A stretch of 36,772 nt of DNA from an uncultured bacterium (GTDB taxonomy: Bacteria; Verrucomicrobiota; Verrucomicrobiia; Verrucomicrobiales; V1-33), in the NCBI GenBank assembly GCA_903954065.1, contig CAJBME010000314.1:1-36772 (forward strand), written 5' to 3'. The notes under the pieces are model-generated. The model was given only the letters and a program-made list of their open reading frames with translations, did no database searches and was not told where the DNA came from. This document shows positions 7,728-15,296 of this stretch, piece after piece (position 1 is the first letter of the stretch; each line of letters opens with the position of its first letter). The position numbers were made by a program, and so were the translations under genes.

Positions 7728-8606
7728 ATGTCCGCCCCCCAAAATATTATCGGCCTGGTCTACGACTACGACCAGACGCTCAGCCCCACCTACATGCAGG
7801 ACGACGTGATGTTCCCGCATTTTGGGATCAAACCCGCGCCCTTCTGGAAAAAGTGCCAAGCGTTGGTGGCGGAGGAAGGGTATGACAGCGAGCTGGCGTA
7901 TTTGAAGGTTTTGTTGGATTACCTGAGTTTTGACCGTCCGACCAACGCGCAGCTTCGCGAGTTGGGCCGCGGGCTGCAATTTTTCCCTGGGGTGCCGGAG
8001 ATTTTTGGCGAGTTGGAGGCGGTATTGACGCCGGCGCATCGTGCGATGGACATTCGTTTGGAGCATTATGTGGTCAGTTCCGGATTGAAGGAGTTGATTG
8101 ACGGGTCACGTCTCGCGCCGCACATGACGGCGATTTTTGGCTGCGAATTTGCTGAGGATGACAGCGGTCGCATTACGTTCCCCAAGCGGGTCATCAGTCA
8201 CACGCAGAAGACGCAGTACCTTTTTCGCATCAATAAAGGCCTGACCGGTCCCCATCAGGATGTCAATGATCACATGCCCGCCCACCTGCGGCGCGTGCCA
8301 TTTCCTAATATGATCTATCTGGGCGACGGCCCGACAGACGTGCCGTGCTTCACCGTCGTCCGCCAGTACGGCGGTCAGGCGATTGCTATCTACAATGCTC
8401 AGGATCAAGGCCGGGGGAGCTTTCGCAAATGTTACCAGCTCAGCACTCATGCCAATCGGGTCAAACATATTGCTCCCAGTGATTACCGCCCGTGCAGCCA
8501 TTTGCGCCTGCTGCTGGAAGAAATGATCACGGAAGTGGCGGATCGTATGCTGGCCCAGCAGCGGGCCGAGATGGCGGAGCAGGTGGTGGGGGCCCCGAAA
8601 CACTGA
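7728..8606 (+). CDS. HAD-superfamily phosphatase
   Basis: This 292-aa protein shows the haloacid dehalogenase fold motifs. Motif I is YDYDQT (Asp13 nucleophile, Asp15 acid/base). Motif II is the Ser pair in VVSSGLKEL. A Lys in HTQKTQYLF is a candidate for motif III, and motif IV is YLGDGPTDVPCF. The spacing and the aspartate pair fit a phosphoserine-phosphatase-like hydrolase. The substrate cannot be read from sequence. The start at 7728 puts the DxDxT motif at the usual distance from the N-terminus. The gene is divergent from apbE and converges with the small membrane protein gene, with only 14 bp between their stops. Possible substrates include phosphoserine and other small phosphomonoesters. 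Confidence 0.9.
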   Translation: MSAPQNIIGLVYDYDQTLSPTYMQDDVMFPHFGIKPAPFWKKCQALVAEEGYDSELAYLKVLLDYLSFDRPTNAQLRELGRGLQFFPGVPEIFGELEAVLTPAHRAMDIRLEHYVVSSGLKELIDGSRLAPHMTAIFGCEFAEDDSGRITFPKRVISHTQKTQYLFRINKGLTGPHQDVNDHMPAHLRRVPFPNMIYLGDGPTDVPCFTVVRQYGGQAIAIYNAQDQGRGSFRKCYQLSTHANRVKHIAPSDYRPCSHLRLLLEEMITEVADRMLAQQRAEMAEQVVGAPKH

Positions 8607-8620
8607 GTTGGCGCCGGTGT

Positions 8621-8923
8621 TCAGGGCCGCGTGACCGGCGGATGCCAAAACTGATGATCGAGCCAGACCAAGGGAGCGTAGACGAGAGTGTGGCTCTTTT
8701 TCCACTGACGCACCGAGTGATCATAAAACTCTCCCGGGGCCCAGAGCTGGACCGGACCCGAGGCGCTGTTCATGGCCGGGGTGTCCGCGGCCGGGGTCAC
8801 GTACTGCCCCCAGCTGGAAAACGCGGCGTATGAAGCGACGTAACACGTCAGTGCGCCGGCCGCGATCGTCATCCACCGCCGACGGGTCGTGCGGCGGCGG
8901 CGAGGATCATGCCAAGAAGTCAT
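8621..8923 (-). CDS. Small membrane-anchored protein, unknown function
   Basis: This protein is about 100 aa. It starts with a strongly basic segment (many Arg, residues ~6-16) followed by one hydrophobic helix (WMTIAAGALTCYVASYAAF), which predicts a single-pass inner-membrane protein with the N-terminus inside. The ~65-residue outer part is rich in aromatic residues (Trp, Tyr, His) and ends HQFWHPPVTRP. An ATG at 8923 has AAGG eight bases upstream. A GTG at 8932 in the same frame is the alternative start. The gene is divergent from dinG and converges on the HAD gene. I do not recognise the family, but amino-acid usage is that of a real protein and not of a frame shadow. Confidence 0.65.
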   Translation of the reverse strand: MTSWHDPRRRRTTRRRWMTIAAGALTCYVASYAAFSSWGQYVTPAADTPAMNSASGPVQLWAPGEFYDHSVRQWKKSHTLVYAPLVWLDHQFWHPPVTRP

Positions 8924-8996
8924 GCCCTGCACCTTGCAGGAAAGAGCGCCGCGCCGCCAGACAAATCACCTCGACGCCCACCCTGCGCTCTTTACC

Positions 8997-11021
8997 ATGA
9001 GTGTCTGCATGTCTGCTGAAACCAAAGCTCCTCTCTCCGAGCGCATCCACGAGGTCTTCTCGGACCACGGGCTGCTCTCGCGGTCGGATGACTTTGAGTA
9101 CCGGGCCGAACAGCAGCAAATGGCCGTGCGGGTGGCGGCCGCTTTGGAACGGGACCGCTGCCTCGTCGTGGAGGCCGGCACCGGCGTCGGAAAATCGCTG
9201 GCTTATCTGCTGCCAGCCGTCGTCCACGCCCTCGAAAAAGGTCGGAAAGCAGTACTCTCAACACATACCATCAATCTGCAGGAACAGCTCATGGGGAAGG
9301 ACATCCCCATCGTGCAAAGCCTGCTTGGCGGCGGGCGCGCCATCCCGCCGTTCAAGGCCGTGCTGCTCAAAGGTCGTGGCAATTACCTGTGCCCAACCCG
9401 CCTCGAGCGCGCCATCCGTTCGTCCGATGACCTTTTCACCAGCGGCGAATTGGAAGAATTGCGGCAAATCCGCACGTGGTCCCGTCAAACCACCGACGGC
9501 ACACTCAGCACCCTGCCGTTCAGCCCGGATCCAAAAGTGTGGTCGCAAGTCTGCAGCGAGCCGCACGCTTGCACCGCCCGCCTCTGCGGGGCCAAAGGCG
9601 GTTGCTTCTACCAAGAAGCCCGTAAACAAATCGCTGAAGCTCACGTCATCGTTCTCAACCATACGCTGCTGTTCACACTGATGGCGTCAGCTGATGACAC
9701 CGACACCCTCCAAGGCGGTGATAGCTTTCTTTTTCCTAATGACTTCCTCGTCATTGATGAAGCGCATACCCTAGAAAATGTCGCCGCCCGCCAGCTCGGA
9801 CTGAACCTGTCGCAAAGCAGCCTGCGCTTCCAGCTTGGCCGCCTCTATAATTCGCGCACCCGCAAAGGAGCGTTGGTCGCTGCGGCCGACGCCGAAGGGG
9901 TGCGGCTCTGCCTCTCGCTCAGTACCGCCCTCGATGACTTTTTCGACGAAGTCGGACGCGCCTGCCAGTTCCGCGGTCCGTCACGCGAACACCGTGTGCG
10001 CCGCGCCGGATTGGTCGAACACTCGGCCGCGGGTGCCCTGCTTGCCCTGGAAAAACGTCTGGTCGAAGTATGTGAAAACATGCCCGATGGCGCCAGCAAA
10101 ACGGAATTGCAGGAATCCCGGCGCCGTCTGGCCGAAACGCGCGTTGGTATCCGGCAGTTTCTCGACCAGGATCTTGAAGAACACGTCTACTGGGTGGAGA
10201 AATCGACGGGGCTGTCGGAGTCGCTCGCGCTGCGCACCGCTCCCATCGACGTGGCTGAGGCGCTGCGGGCCATGCTTTTTAATCGTGGCCTGTCCTGTTT
10301 GCTGACCAGCGCGACGCTCGGCATGGGCGAGCAGGATCTTCGGTATTTTCGCGACCGCGTTGGAGCTGAAGAAGTGGAGGCGCTGCGCATCGGCAGCCCG
10401 TTCGACTACGCCAAGCAAATGACTCTGCACTTGGTGCCAACCATGCCGGAACCGGCCGCGCCCACTTTTGACGAGGCCCTGGAGAAATGGATTGCGCATT
10501 ATCTCACCCTCTCCAAAGGGCGCGCGTTTGTGTTGTTTACCAGCTACAAGCTGCTGCAAAATATGGCGGGTCGGCTGCAGGGGTTTTGCGCACGCCAGGG
10601 GTGGGAGCTGCTGATTCAGGGCGCCGGCAAACCCCGGCACCAGATCATTCGCGACTTTCGCGAGAACGTCTCCAGCGTGTTGTTTGGTACGGAGAGTTTC
10701 TGGACCGGGGTCGACGTGCCTGGCGAGGCGCTTTCCAATGTGATTATTACGAGGCTGCCGTTCGCGGTTCCCGACCACCCGCTGACCGCCTCCAGGCTCG
10801 AAGCCATCGAGGAACGCGGAGGTAATCCATTCATGGAATATTCTGTGCCTGAAGCCGTTCTGAAACTGCGGCAGGGCGTCGGACGCCTGATCCGCACCCA
10901 GAAAGATCACGGCATCGCCGTCATCCTCGATAACCGGATTCTCACTAAACAATACGGCCGTATCTTTCTCGATGCCCTGCCGCCCGCGCCGCGCATCATC
11001 GCCCGCGAGTCAGACTTGTAA
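8997..11021 (+). CDS. dinG: DinG-family ATP-dependent DNA helicase
   Basis: This is a superfamily 2, XPD-like 5'-3' helicase that unwinds D-loops, R-loops and DNA-RNA hybrids during repair. From the ATG at 8997 it is 674 aa, close to E. coli DinG. Motif I is EAGTGVGKS and motif II is VIDEAH. Four cysteines between them (NYLC, then CSEPHACTARLCGAKGGC) fit the DinG/XPD iron-sulfur cluster pattern. Motif VI is RQGVGRLIR near the C-terminus. The frame is open upstream to 8889, but that extension overlaps the divergent membrane-protein gene and lacks helicase similarity. A second ATG at 9009 is also possible. The next gene begins 98 bp downstream on the same strand. Confidence 0.93.
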   Translation: MSVCMSAETKAPLSERIHEVFSDHGLLSRSDDFEYRAEQQQMAVRVAAALERDRCLVVEAGTGVGKSLAYLLPAVVHALEKGRKAVLSTHTINLQEQLMGKDIPIVQSLLGGGRAIPPFKAVLLKGRGNYLCPTRLERAIRSSDDLFTSGELEELRQIRTWSRQTTDGTLSTLPFSPDPKVWSQVCSEPHACTARLCGAKGGCFYQEARKQIAEAHVIVLNHTLLFTLMASADDTDTLQGGDSFLFPNDFLVIDEAHTLENVAARQLGLNLSQSSLRFQLGRLYNSRTRKGALVAAADAEGVRLCLSLSTALDDFFDEVGRACQFRGPSREHRVRRAGLVEHSAAGALLALEKRLVEVCENMPDGASKTELQESRRRLAETRVGIRQFLDQDLEEHVYWVEKSTGLSESLALRTAPIDVAEALRAMLFNRGLSCLLTSATLGMGEQDLRYFRDRVGAEEVEALRIGSPFDYAKQMTLHLVPTMPEPAAPTFDEALEKWIAHYLTLSKGRAFVLFTSYKLLQNMAGRLQGFCARQGWELLIQGAGKPRHQIIRDFRENVSSVLFGTESFWTGVDVPGEALSNVIITRLPFAVPDHPLTASRLEAIEERGGNPFMEYSVPEAVLKLRQGVGRLIRTQKDHGIAVILDNRILTKQYGRIFLDALPPAPRIIARESDL

Positions 11022-11119
11022 AACGAACGGGGTGGCGAGACGGCGCGACCGCGCGGTGGGCGCAACTGATACGGCCGCGGTTACAATTTGTCTCGGCCGC
11101 GGGTCTGGCCCACAATGGT

Positions 11120-11755
11120 GTGATGACATGGAATGTTTTTACGGGCGGATTTTGCCAGACCAACGGATATCTCGTGGAAACCGGGGGCCGGCGGCTGCTG
11201 GTTGATGCGCCGGAGGATTGTGCGGCGTGGGTGCGAGGGCTGGGGGTAAAAGTCGACGCCTTGTGGCTGACGCATCATCACTTTGATCATGTGATGGATG
11301 CGGCGCAGGTGGTGGCGGACCATGGATGTCCGGTGGTGGCGTGGACGCAACCGGCTCCGGAGTTGTGGTTGGACCGCATGTTTTCGCAGCTTACCGGGTG
11401 GCCGTTGCAGGTTACGCCCTACACGGTGACGGACGTGCTGGGGGGCACGGGCCTGGGGGCAGGCGAAGAGGTGGTGGTGGCCGGTACGGGATTGAAGGTG
11501 TGGCATGTGCCTGGGCATTCACCGGACAGCGTGTGTTTCTATCATGAAGCAGAGGCCGTGTGTTTTTGCGGGGATACGGTTTTTGCGCAAGGTGTCGGGA
11601 GGACTGATTTTCCCGGTGGCAGCGAGGAATTGCTGCTGACGGGCATTCGGGAAAAGTTGTTCACGCTGCCGGACCGGACCGTGCTCCTACCAGGCCACGG
11701 CGGCGCGACGACTGTTGGAGCCGAACGATCTGGCAATCCGTTTTTCGCCCGCTGA
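11120..11755 (+). CDS. Glyoxalase-II-like metallo-beta-lactamase-fold hydrolase
   Basis: This 211-aa MBL-fold enzyme carries the full two-metal site. It has THHHFDH (HxHxDH), HVPGHSPDSV, FCGDTVFAQGVGRTDFPGG (the bridging Asp), and LPGHGGATTVGAERSGNPF at the end, where the last metal His lies. This ordering matches the YcbL/glyoxalase-II-like group that acts on thioesters such as hydroxyacyl-glutathione, though the natural substrate is uncertain. The start is a GTG at 11120 directly followed by an ATG at 11123, and either could be used. The stop is one base from the start codon of the histidine kinase, so the two genes are probably translated from one mRNA. Confidence 0.9.
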   Translation: MMTWNVFTGGFCQTNGYLVETGGRRLLVDAPEDCAAWVRGLGVKVDALWLTHHHFDHVMDAAQVVADHGCPVVAWTQPAPELWLDRMFSQLTGWPLQVTPYTVTDVLGGTGLGAGEEVVVAGTGLKVWHVPGHSPDSVCFYHEAEAVCFCGDTVFAQGVGRTDFPGGSEELLLTGIREKLFTLPDRTVLLPGHGGATTVGAERSGNPFFAR

Positions 11756-11756
11756 G

Positions 11757-12932
11757 ATGACGCCGAGTTTTCTTGATAAGCTGCTCGATCGCTTGGACCG
11801 GGTCAGTCCGGATCAGGTGCAGTCGGTGTTGCTCCGGCTCATTCGCGAGAAGGGGTTTCTGGAGAAGGTGTTTGAGGCGCTGCAAGAGGGAGTGCTGATC
11901 TTGACCCCCGACGGCCAAGCGACGTTCATCAATCGCGCCGCTGGTCGGCTTTTTGGCGTGGAACCATCCGAAGCCGTGGGGCGAGCATTGTCGGAAATTA
12001 TCCCCGGATTGTCGTGGGGCGCTCTGGCCGTCGACGGCTCACGCGCGATTAGCCGCGACTTCGAGCTGTTTTATCCGGAAAGCCGGTTCCTCAATCTCTA
12101 TCTCGCCCCCATCACCGATGCCGGTGAAAAACCAGGCCCGGAAGATGACGAACACCTCGGCTTTGTGTTGCTCGTGCGCGACCTGACGCAGACTCGCCGC
12201 ATGACCGAGGAAAAAATCGAGTCCGAACGACTCAATGCCCTGACCCTGCTCGCCGCCGGGGTGGCTCATGAACTCGGCAATCCACTCAATTCTCTCAATA
12301 TTCACCTCCAGCTCCTCGAACGGAAATTACGCAAATCATCGCCGCAAGCCCACGCCGAAGTGCGCGATCAACTCGACATCGCGCGTGGAGAAATTAAACG
12401 GCTCGATTTCATCATTGCCCAGTTCCTTTCCGCCATCCGGCCAACCCGCCCGCAGTTGGAGCTGGAAGACTTGAACCAACTCATCCGCGACGCCACGCGT
12501 TTTCTCGAACCCGAAATCACCGATCGCCGGCTCACGCTAAAGCTGGAATTGCGCGCCGACTTGCCGCTGCTGCGGGTCGACCCCGGGCAAATGAAACAGG
12601 CGTTTTATAACCTCATCCGCAACGCCTCCCAAGCCACCCCTCCGGGCGGAAAAATCACTATTCGCAGTGACCTCGCTGATTATGAGGTCAGCGTCACCGT
12701 CACCGACACCGGATCCGGTATCCCGCCAGAACAAATGGGACACTTGTTCGAACCGTTCCACACCACCAAAGAAAAAGGCACCGGCTTGGGATTGCTCATC
12801 GTCCGCCGCATCGTGCGCGAACACGGCGGCGAAATCGCCGTCGAAAGCGCGGAAAAAATGGGAACCCGCATCACCATCCACCTGCCGCTCGGACCAAAAC
12901 CGATGCGCATGCTGCCCAATCCGCCCGAATAA
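11757..12932 (+). CDS. PAS-domain sensor histidine kinase (NtrB-like)
   Basis: This 391-aa kinase has no transmembrane segment, so it is probably cytosolic. After a short helical N-terminus, a PAS domain spans about residues 35-148 (VLILTPDGQATFINRAAGRL). The dimerisation/phosphoacceptor helix carries His171 in VAHELGNPLNSL. The ATPase domain has the N box NLIRNASQA, the G1 box DTGSGIPPEQM, an F box FEPFHTTK and the G2 box GTGLGL. This layout resembles NtrB-type kinases. No response regulator is adjacent, so it is an orphan here. The ATG at 11757 follows the hydrolase stop TGA (11753-11755) by one base, which favours it over an upstream in-frame start at 11715 that would overlap the hydrolase. 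Confidence 0.92.
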   Translation: MTPSFLDKLLDRLDRVSPDQVQSVLLRLIREKGFLEKVFEALQEGVLILTPDGQATFINRAAGRLFGVEPSEAVGRALSEIIPGLSWGALAVDGSRAISRDFELFYPESRFLNLYLAPITDAGEKPGPEDDEHLGFVLLVRDLTQTRRMTEEKIESERLNALTLLAAGVAHELGNPLNSLNIHLQLLERKLRKSSPQAHAEVRDQLDIARGEIKRLDFIIAQFLSAIRPTRPQLELEDLNQLIRDATRFLEPEITDRRLTLKLELRADLPLLRVDPGQMKQAFYNLIRNASQATPPGGKITIRSDLADYEVSVTVTDTGSGIPPEQMGHLFEPFHTTKEKGTGLGLLIVRRIVREHGGEIAVESAEKMGTRITIHLPLGPKPMRMLPNPPE

Positions 12933-13071
12933 AAACAATGGCCACCGGCGCCGTGATCGCCGCAGGCCCAAAGGCGCGCCCCAAAGAATATAGCGGCAGC
13001 GATTTCCAGCCCGCGTCTGCAGCTCACAGGCTCATATCTCCGCCGACGGGGGCATCGCTCAGCGGCCCGGC

Positions 13072-14166
13072 CTAATACATCATCTGCTGACGCGGTGGTT
13101 TGCCCGGGGTCAGCGCAGAAGCTTTGAAAACCGTCGATTGCTCGCCGTTGATCTCCCGGTACTCGACCGTACCCGTCACTTTATACCACCCCATCTCCCG
13201 CCACGACGGCGGCGCCTCGGTAAATTCCACCGGGATCGAAATCGGTCGCGCATCGGCCGCACAACACGTCATCATCAAACGGAAAAGCCGCATTTTCGTC
13301 GGATCCTGCTTGTCCTTGATCGCCTGTCCCGTCGTCTCAATGACTTGAGTGGAAACAACTTCCTGCACATCACGCGTCTGCGCAGGCATGTAAAACAATT
13401 CCACCAGCTGCAGGGGAATATTCCCCTCCGGGGTGCGCCCACCACTCAAACGCTCCAGCTCGTCCACCGTAAAAGCCGTCGACCCACCCGCCGCCGCCGC
13501 TGTCCCGTCGGCCGCGCCCGGCAGCGGCCGTGCCTTGGCCGCCCGCTTGGCCAAGTCGACCCCGCCTCCACCCAGCGCCCCGGTGTTCGAACTCGTCACC
13601 GCATTCGCTTTGTTGATGAAAAATTGGTCGCTGTACCGGTCCGGGGAATAAAGTGCCGCGGCACTCAAGGGCACCGCCAAGATCAGAAATGTAAGCGCTT
13701 TGGCTACCCAACCGCCGCTGGATCCTCCATGACCGTGGTCGTGTGAGTGGTCGTGGGAGTGGTCGTGATCACCGCCGCAGCCGCGGCATTCTTCGGCATC
13801 CGATTCGGACTCGGACCCGGCCGGGACCGGGCGCACGAGCAGCTCAAAGGCGGCCAGGACGCAAAGCAGTAGACCGCAAATCAAGGTCTGCAGACGAAAA
13901 CCGCCAAATCCGGTCAGGTAATGAATGACCCGGCCGCTGGCGAAATAATAAACCATGACGCCGCCCCAGAGGAGGAGCAGAAAACATGGGGCCACGCGTG
14001 ACCAGGGGAAAGCAGCCGCGGGAGAGCCGGTTGCCCCATGGCTATGGCCTGGCCCGTGGCCGCATTCGGGCCCGTGGACATGGTCGGAATGAGCCGTTTC
14101 ATGATCGTGATCGTGATCATGGCTACAGCGGTGGCCGTGATGGTCGTGGTCAGAGGGCGGGGCCAT
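13072..14166 (-). CDS. TIGR03943/DUF1980 protein with His-rich metal-binding stretches
   Basis: This 364-aa protein is the usual partner of UPF0718 permeases (B. subtilis YcgQ with YcgR, a Zur-regulated pair). Residues ~5-45 hold about sixteen histidines plus Cys and Asp. Two hydrophobic segments follow (~58-76 and ~93-110). A second His-Asp run, GGDHDHSHDHSHDHGHGG, spans ~131-148, and a third membrane helix lies near 155-175. The C-terminal part carries the family motif TCCAADARP and a small beta domain. The coding start overlaps the end of the upstream permease gene by 17 bp, showing tight coupling. His-rich tails suggest metal buffering, zinc being the first candidate. Transport or metallochaperone activity has not been shown for most of the family. 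Confidence 0.88.
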   Translation of the reverse strand: MAPPSDHDHHGHRCSHDHDHDHETAHSDHVHGPECGHGPGHSHGATGSPAAAFPWSRVAPCFLLLLWGGVMVYYFASGRVIHYLTGFGGFRLQTLICGLLLCVLAAFELLVRPVPAGSESESDAEECRGCGGDHDHSHDHSHDHGHGGSSGGWVAKALTFLILAVPLSAAALYSPDRYSDQFFINKANAVTSSNTGALGGGGVDLAKRAAKARPLPGAADGTAAAAGGSTAFTVDELERLSGGRTPEGNIPLQLVELFYMPAQTRDVQEVVSTQVIETTGQAIKDKQDPTKMRLFRLMMTCCAADARPISIPVEFTEAPPSWREMGWYKVTGTVEYREINGEQSTVFKASALTPGKPPRQQMMY

Positions 14167-15130
14167 GGATCAAGTTGAGCAGGGGTGGGGCGGCGTATTT
14201 CCAAGCCACGGAGAGAAGGGCGACCAAGAGCAGCAAGCCCAGAATGAGGCGCGCCACAAAGGCCTTTTTGAAGACGCTGGAATACAAAAAGATGAGCTTC
14301 AGATCCGCCATCGGCCCGAAGACGAGAAAGGCCAGCCGGGCGACCCACGAAAACCCTGCTAGGGAAGCAGCGATGAAAGCGTCGGTCGTGCTGCAGAGAG
14401 ACAGCACAAAAGCGAGGGCCATCAGTCCAGGGATGGCTAGCGCATCGTTTCCACTCAGCAGGCCAATCGCTCCCTGCGCCTGCGGCAGGACCACGAGCCG
14501 GGTGTTGAAGACCGAGGTGATCAAGACGCCGATGACGAAATACATGGCGGTATCCAGGAAATCAGCTCGGGCCACTCGCAGGGCATGGGTGACGCGCTGG
14601 TCATGAGATCCGTGGGCGTGCGAATGAGACGTTTCACCATCAGCCAGTACATGGTCTCGTAGAACGCGGTCCACTCGTAGACGGCTGACAATAAACCCGA
14701 TAATCACCGTGACGATATACGCCATCAAGAGCCGTGAACAGGTCATGAACACCGGATTTTGCCCTTTGAAGGCGGAAAGTGTGCTCAGGACCACCACGGG
14801 ATTGATGATCGGCGCCGAGAGCATGTAGGTGACGGCACAACTCAGAGGTAAACCTTTTTTCAGCAGCCGCCGGATGACCGGCACAACGGCGCATTCACAG
14901 ACGGGGAAAAACCCACCCAGCAGTCCGGCCACGAGAATAGCAAAGATGGGTCGGCGCGGGAGCAGGCGGTCCATGGCGTTGGACGGCAAATACGCGTCAA
15001 TGAAACCGGAGATCAGCGTGCCGAGCAGTAGATACGGCGCACCCTCCAGCACAATGCTGAGAAAGGCGAAAAGAATGTCGCCGGTGGGACTCGGAACAGG
15101 TGGAATCATGCCGTCACAAAATGACATCAT
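14150..15130 (-). CDS. UPF0718 (DUF318) permease, partner of the DUF1980 protein
   Basis: This polytopic membrane protein of about 326 aa has roughly eight to ten hydrophobic helices and the family's proline/glycine-rich repeats (GLLGGFFPVCECAVVPVIRR and SAPIINPVVVLSTLSAF). A loop near the middle reads ETSHSHAHGSHDQ, a further His cluster that may bind the same metal as its partner. UPF0718/YraQ permeases are predicted transporters, and with DUF1980 proteins they are linked to zinc limitation in Firmicutes. The start is uncertain: ATGs at 15130, 15127 and 15109 are all possible and none has a strong ribosome binding site. A TTG at 15154 would add an N-terminal tail of no clear value. The gene is divergent from mutS. 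Confidence 0.88.
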   Translation of the reverse strand: MMSFCDGMIPPVPSPTGDILFAFLSIVLEGAPYLLLGTLISGFIDAYLPSNAMDRLLPRRPIFAILVAGLLGGFFPVCECAVVPVIRRLLKKGLPLSCAVTYMLSAPIINPVVVLSTLSAFKGQNPVFMTCSRLLMAYIVTVIIGFIVSRLRVDRVLRDHVLADGETSHSHAHGSHDQRVTHALRVARADFLDTAMYFVIGVLITSVFNTRLVVLPQAQGAIGLLSGNDALAIPGLMALAFVLSLCSTTDAFIAASLAGFSWVARLAFLVFGPMADLKLIFLYSSVFKKAFVARLILGLLLLVALLSVAWKYAAPPLLNLIHGPAL

Positions 15131-15176
15131 GGCTGATGATCGAGCCGCACGCAACCCCGCGCGATGTGACGCCTTC

Positions 15177-15206
15177 GCCCGGCCTAGACGGCGGCCGGGC
15201 TTTCTT
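15177..15206 (+). terminator. Terminator-like hairpin upstream of mutS
   Basis: Positions 15177-15184 pair perfectly with 15193-15200 (8 bp, all G-C), with the loop tagacggc, and the plus strand continues tttctt. It has the form of an intrinsic terminator on the plus strand, yet no plus-strand gene ends just before it: the permease is on the minus strand and mutS starts at 15297. It could be an attenuator in the mutS leader, if transcription starts further upstream, or it could block transcription running antisense through the permease gene. Confidence 0.5.
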
Positions 15207-15296
15207 CCGCGAGCCGTTCATTCGTACGCTGGGGAATCCAGACGTCGAGAGCCGCCTCCTCTTGCGCCTTCTCACGGTCCTGCCACATTCAGGTTC

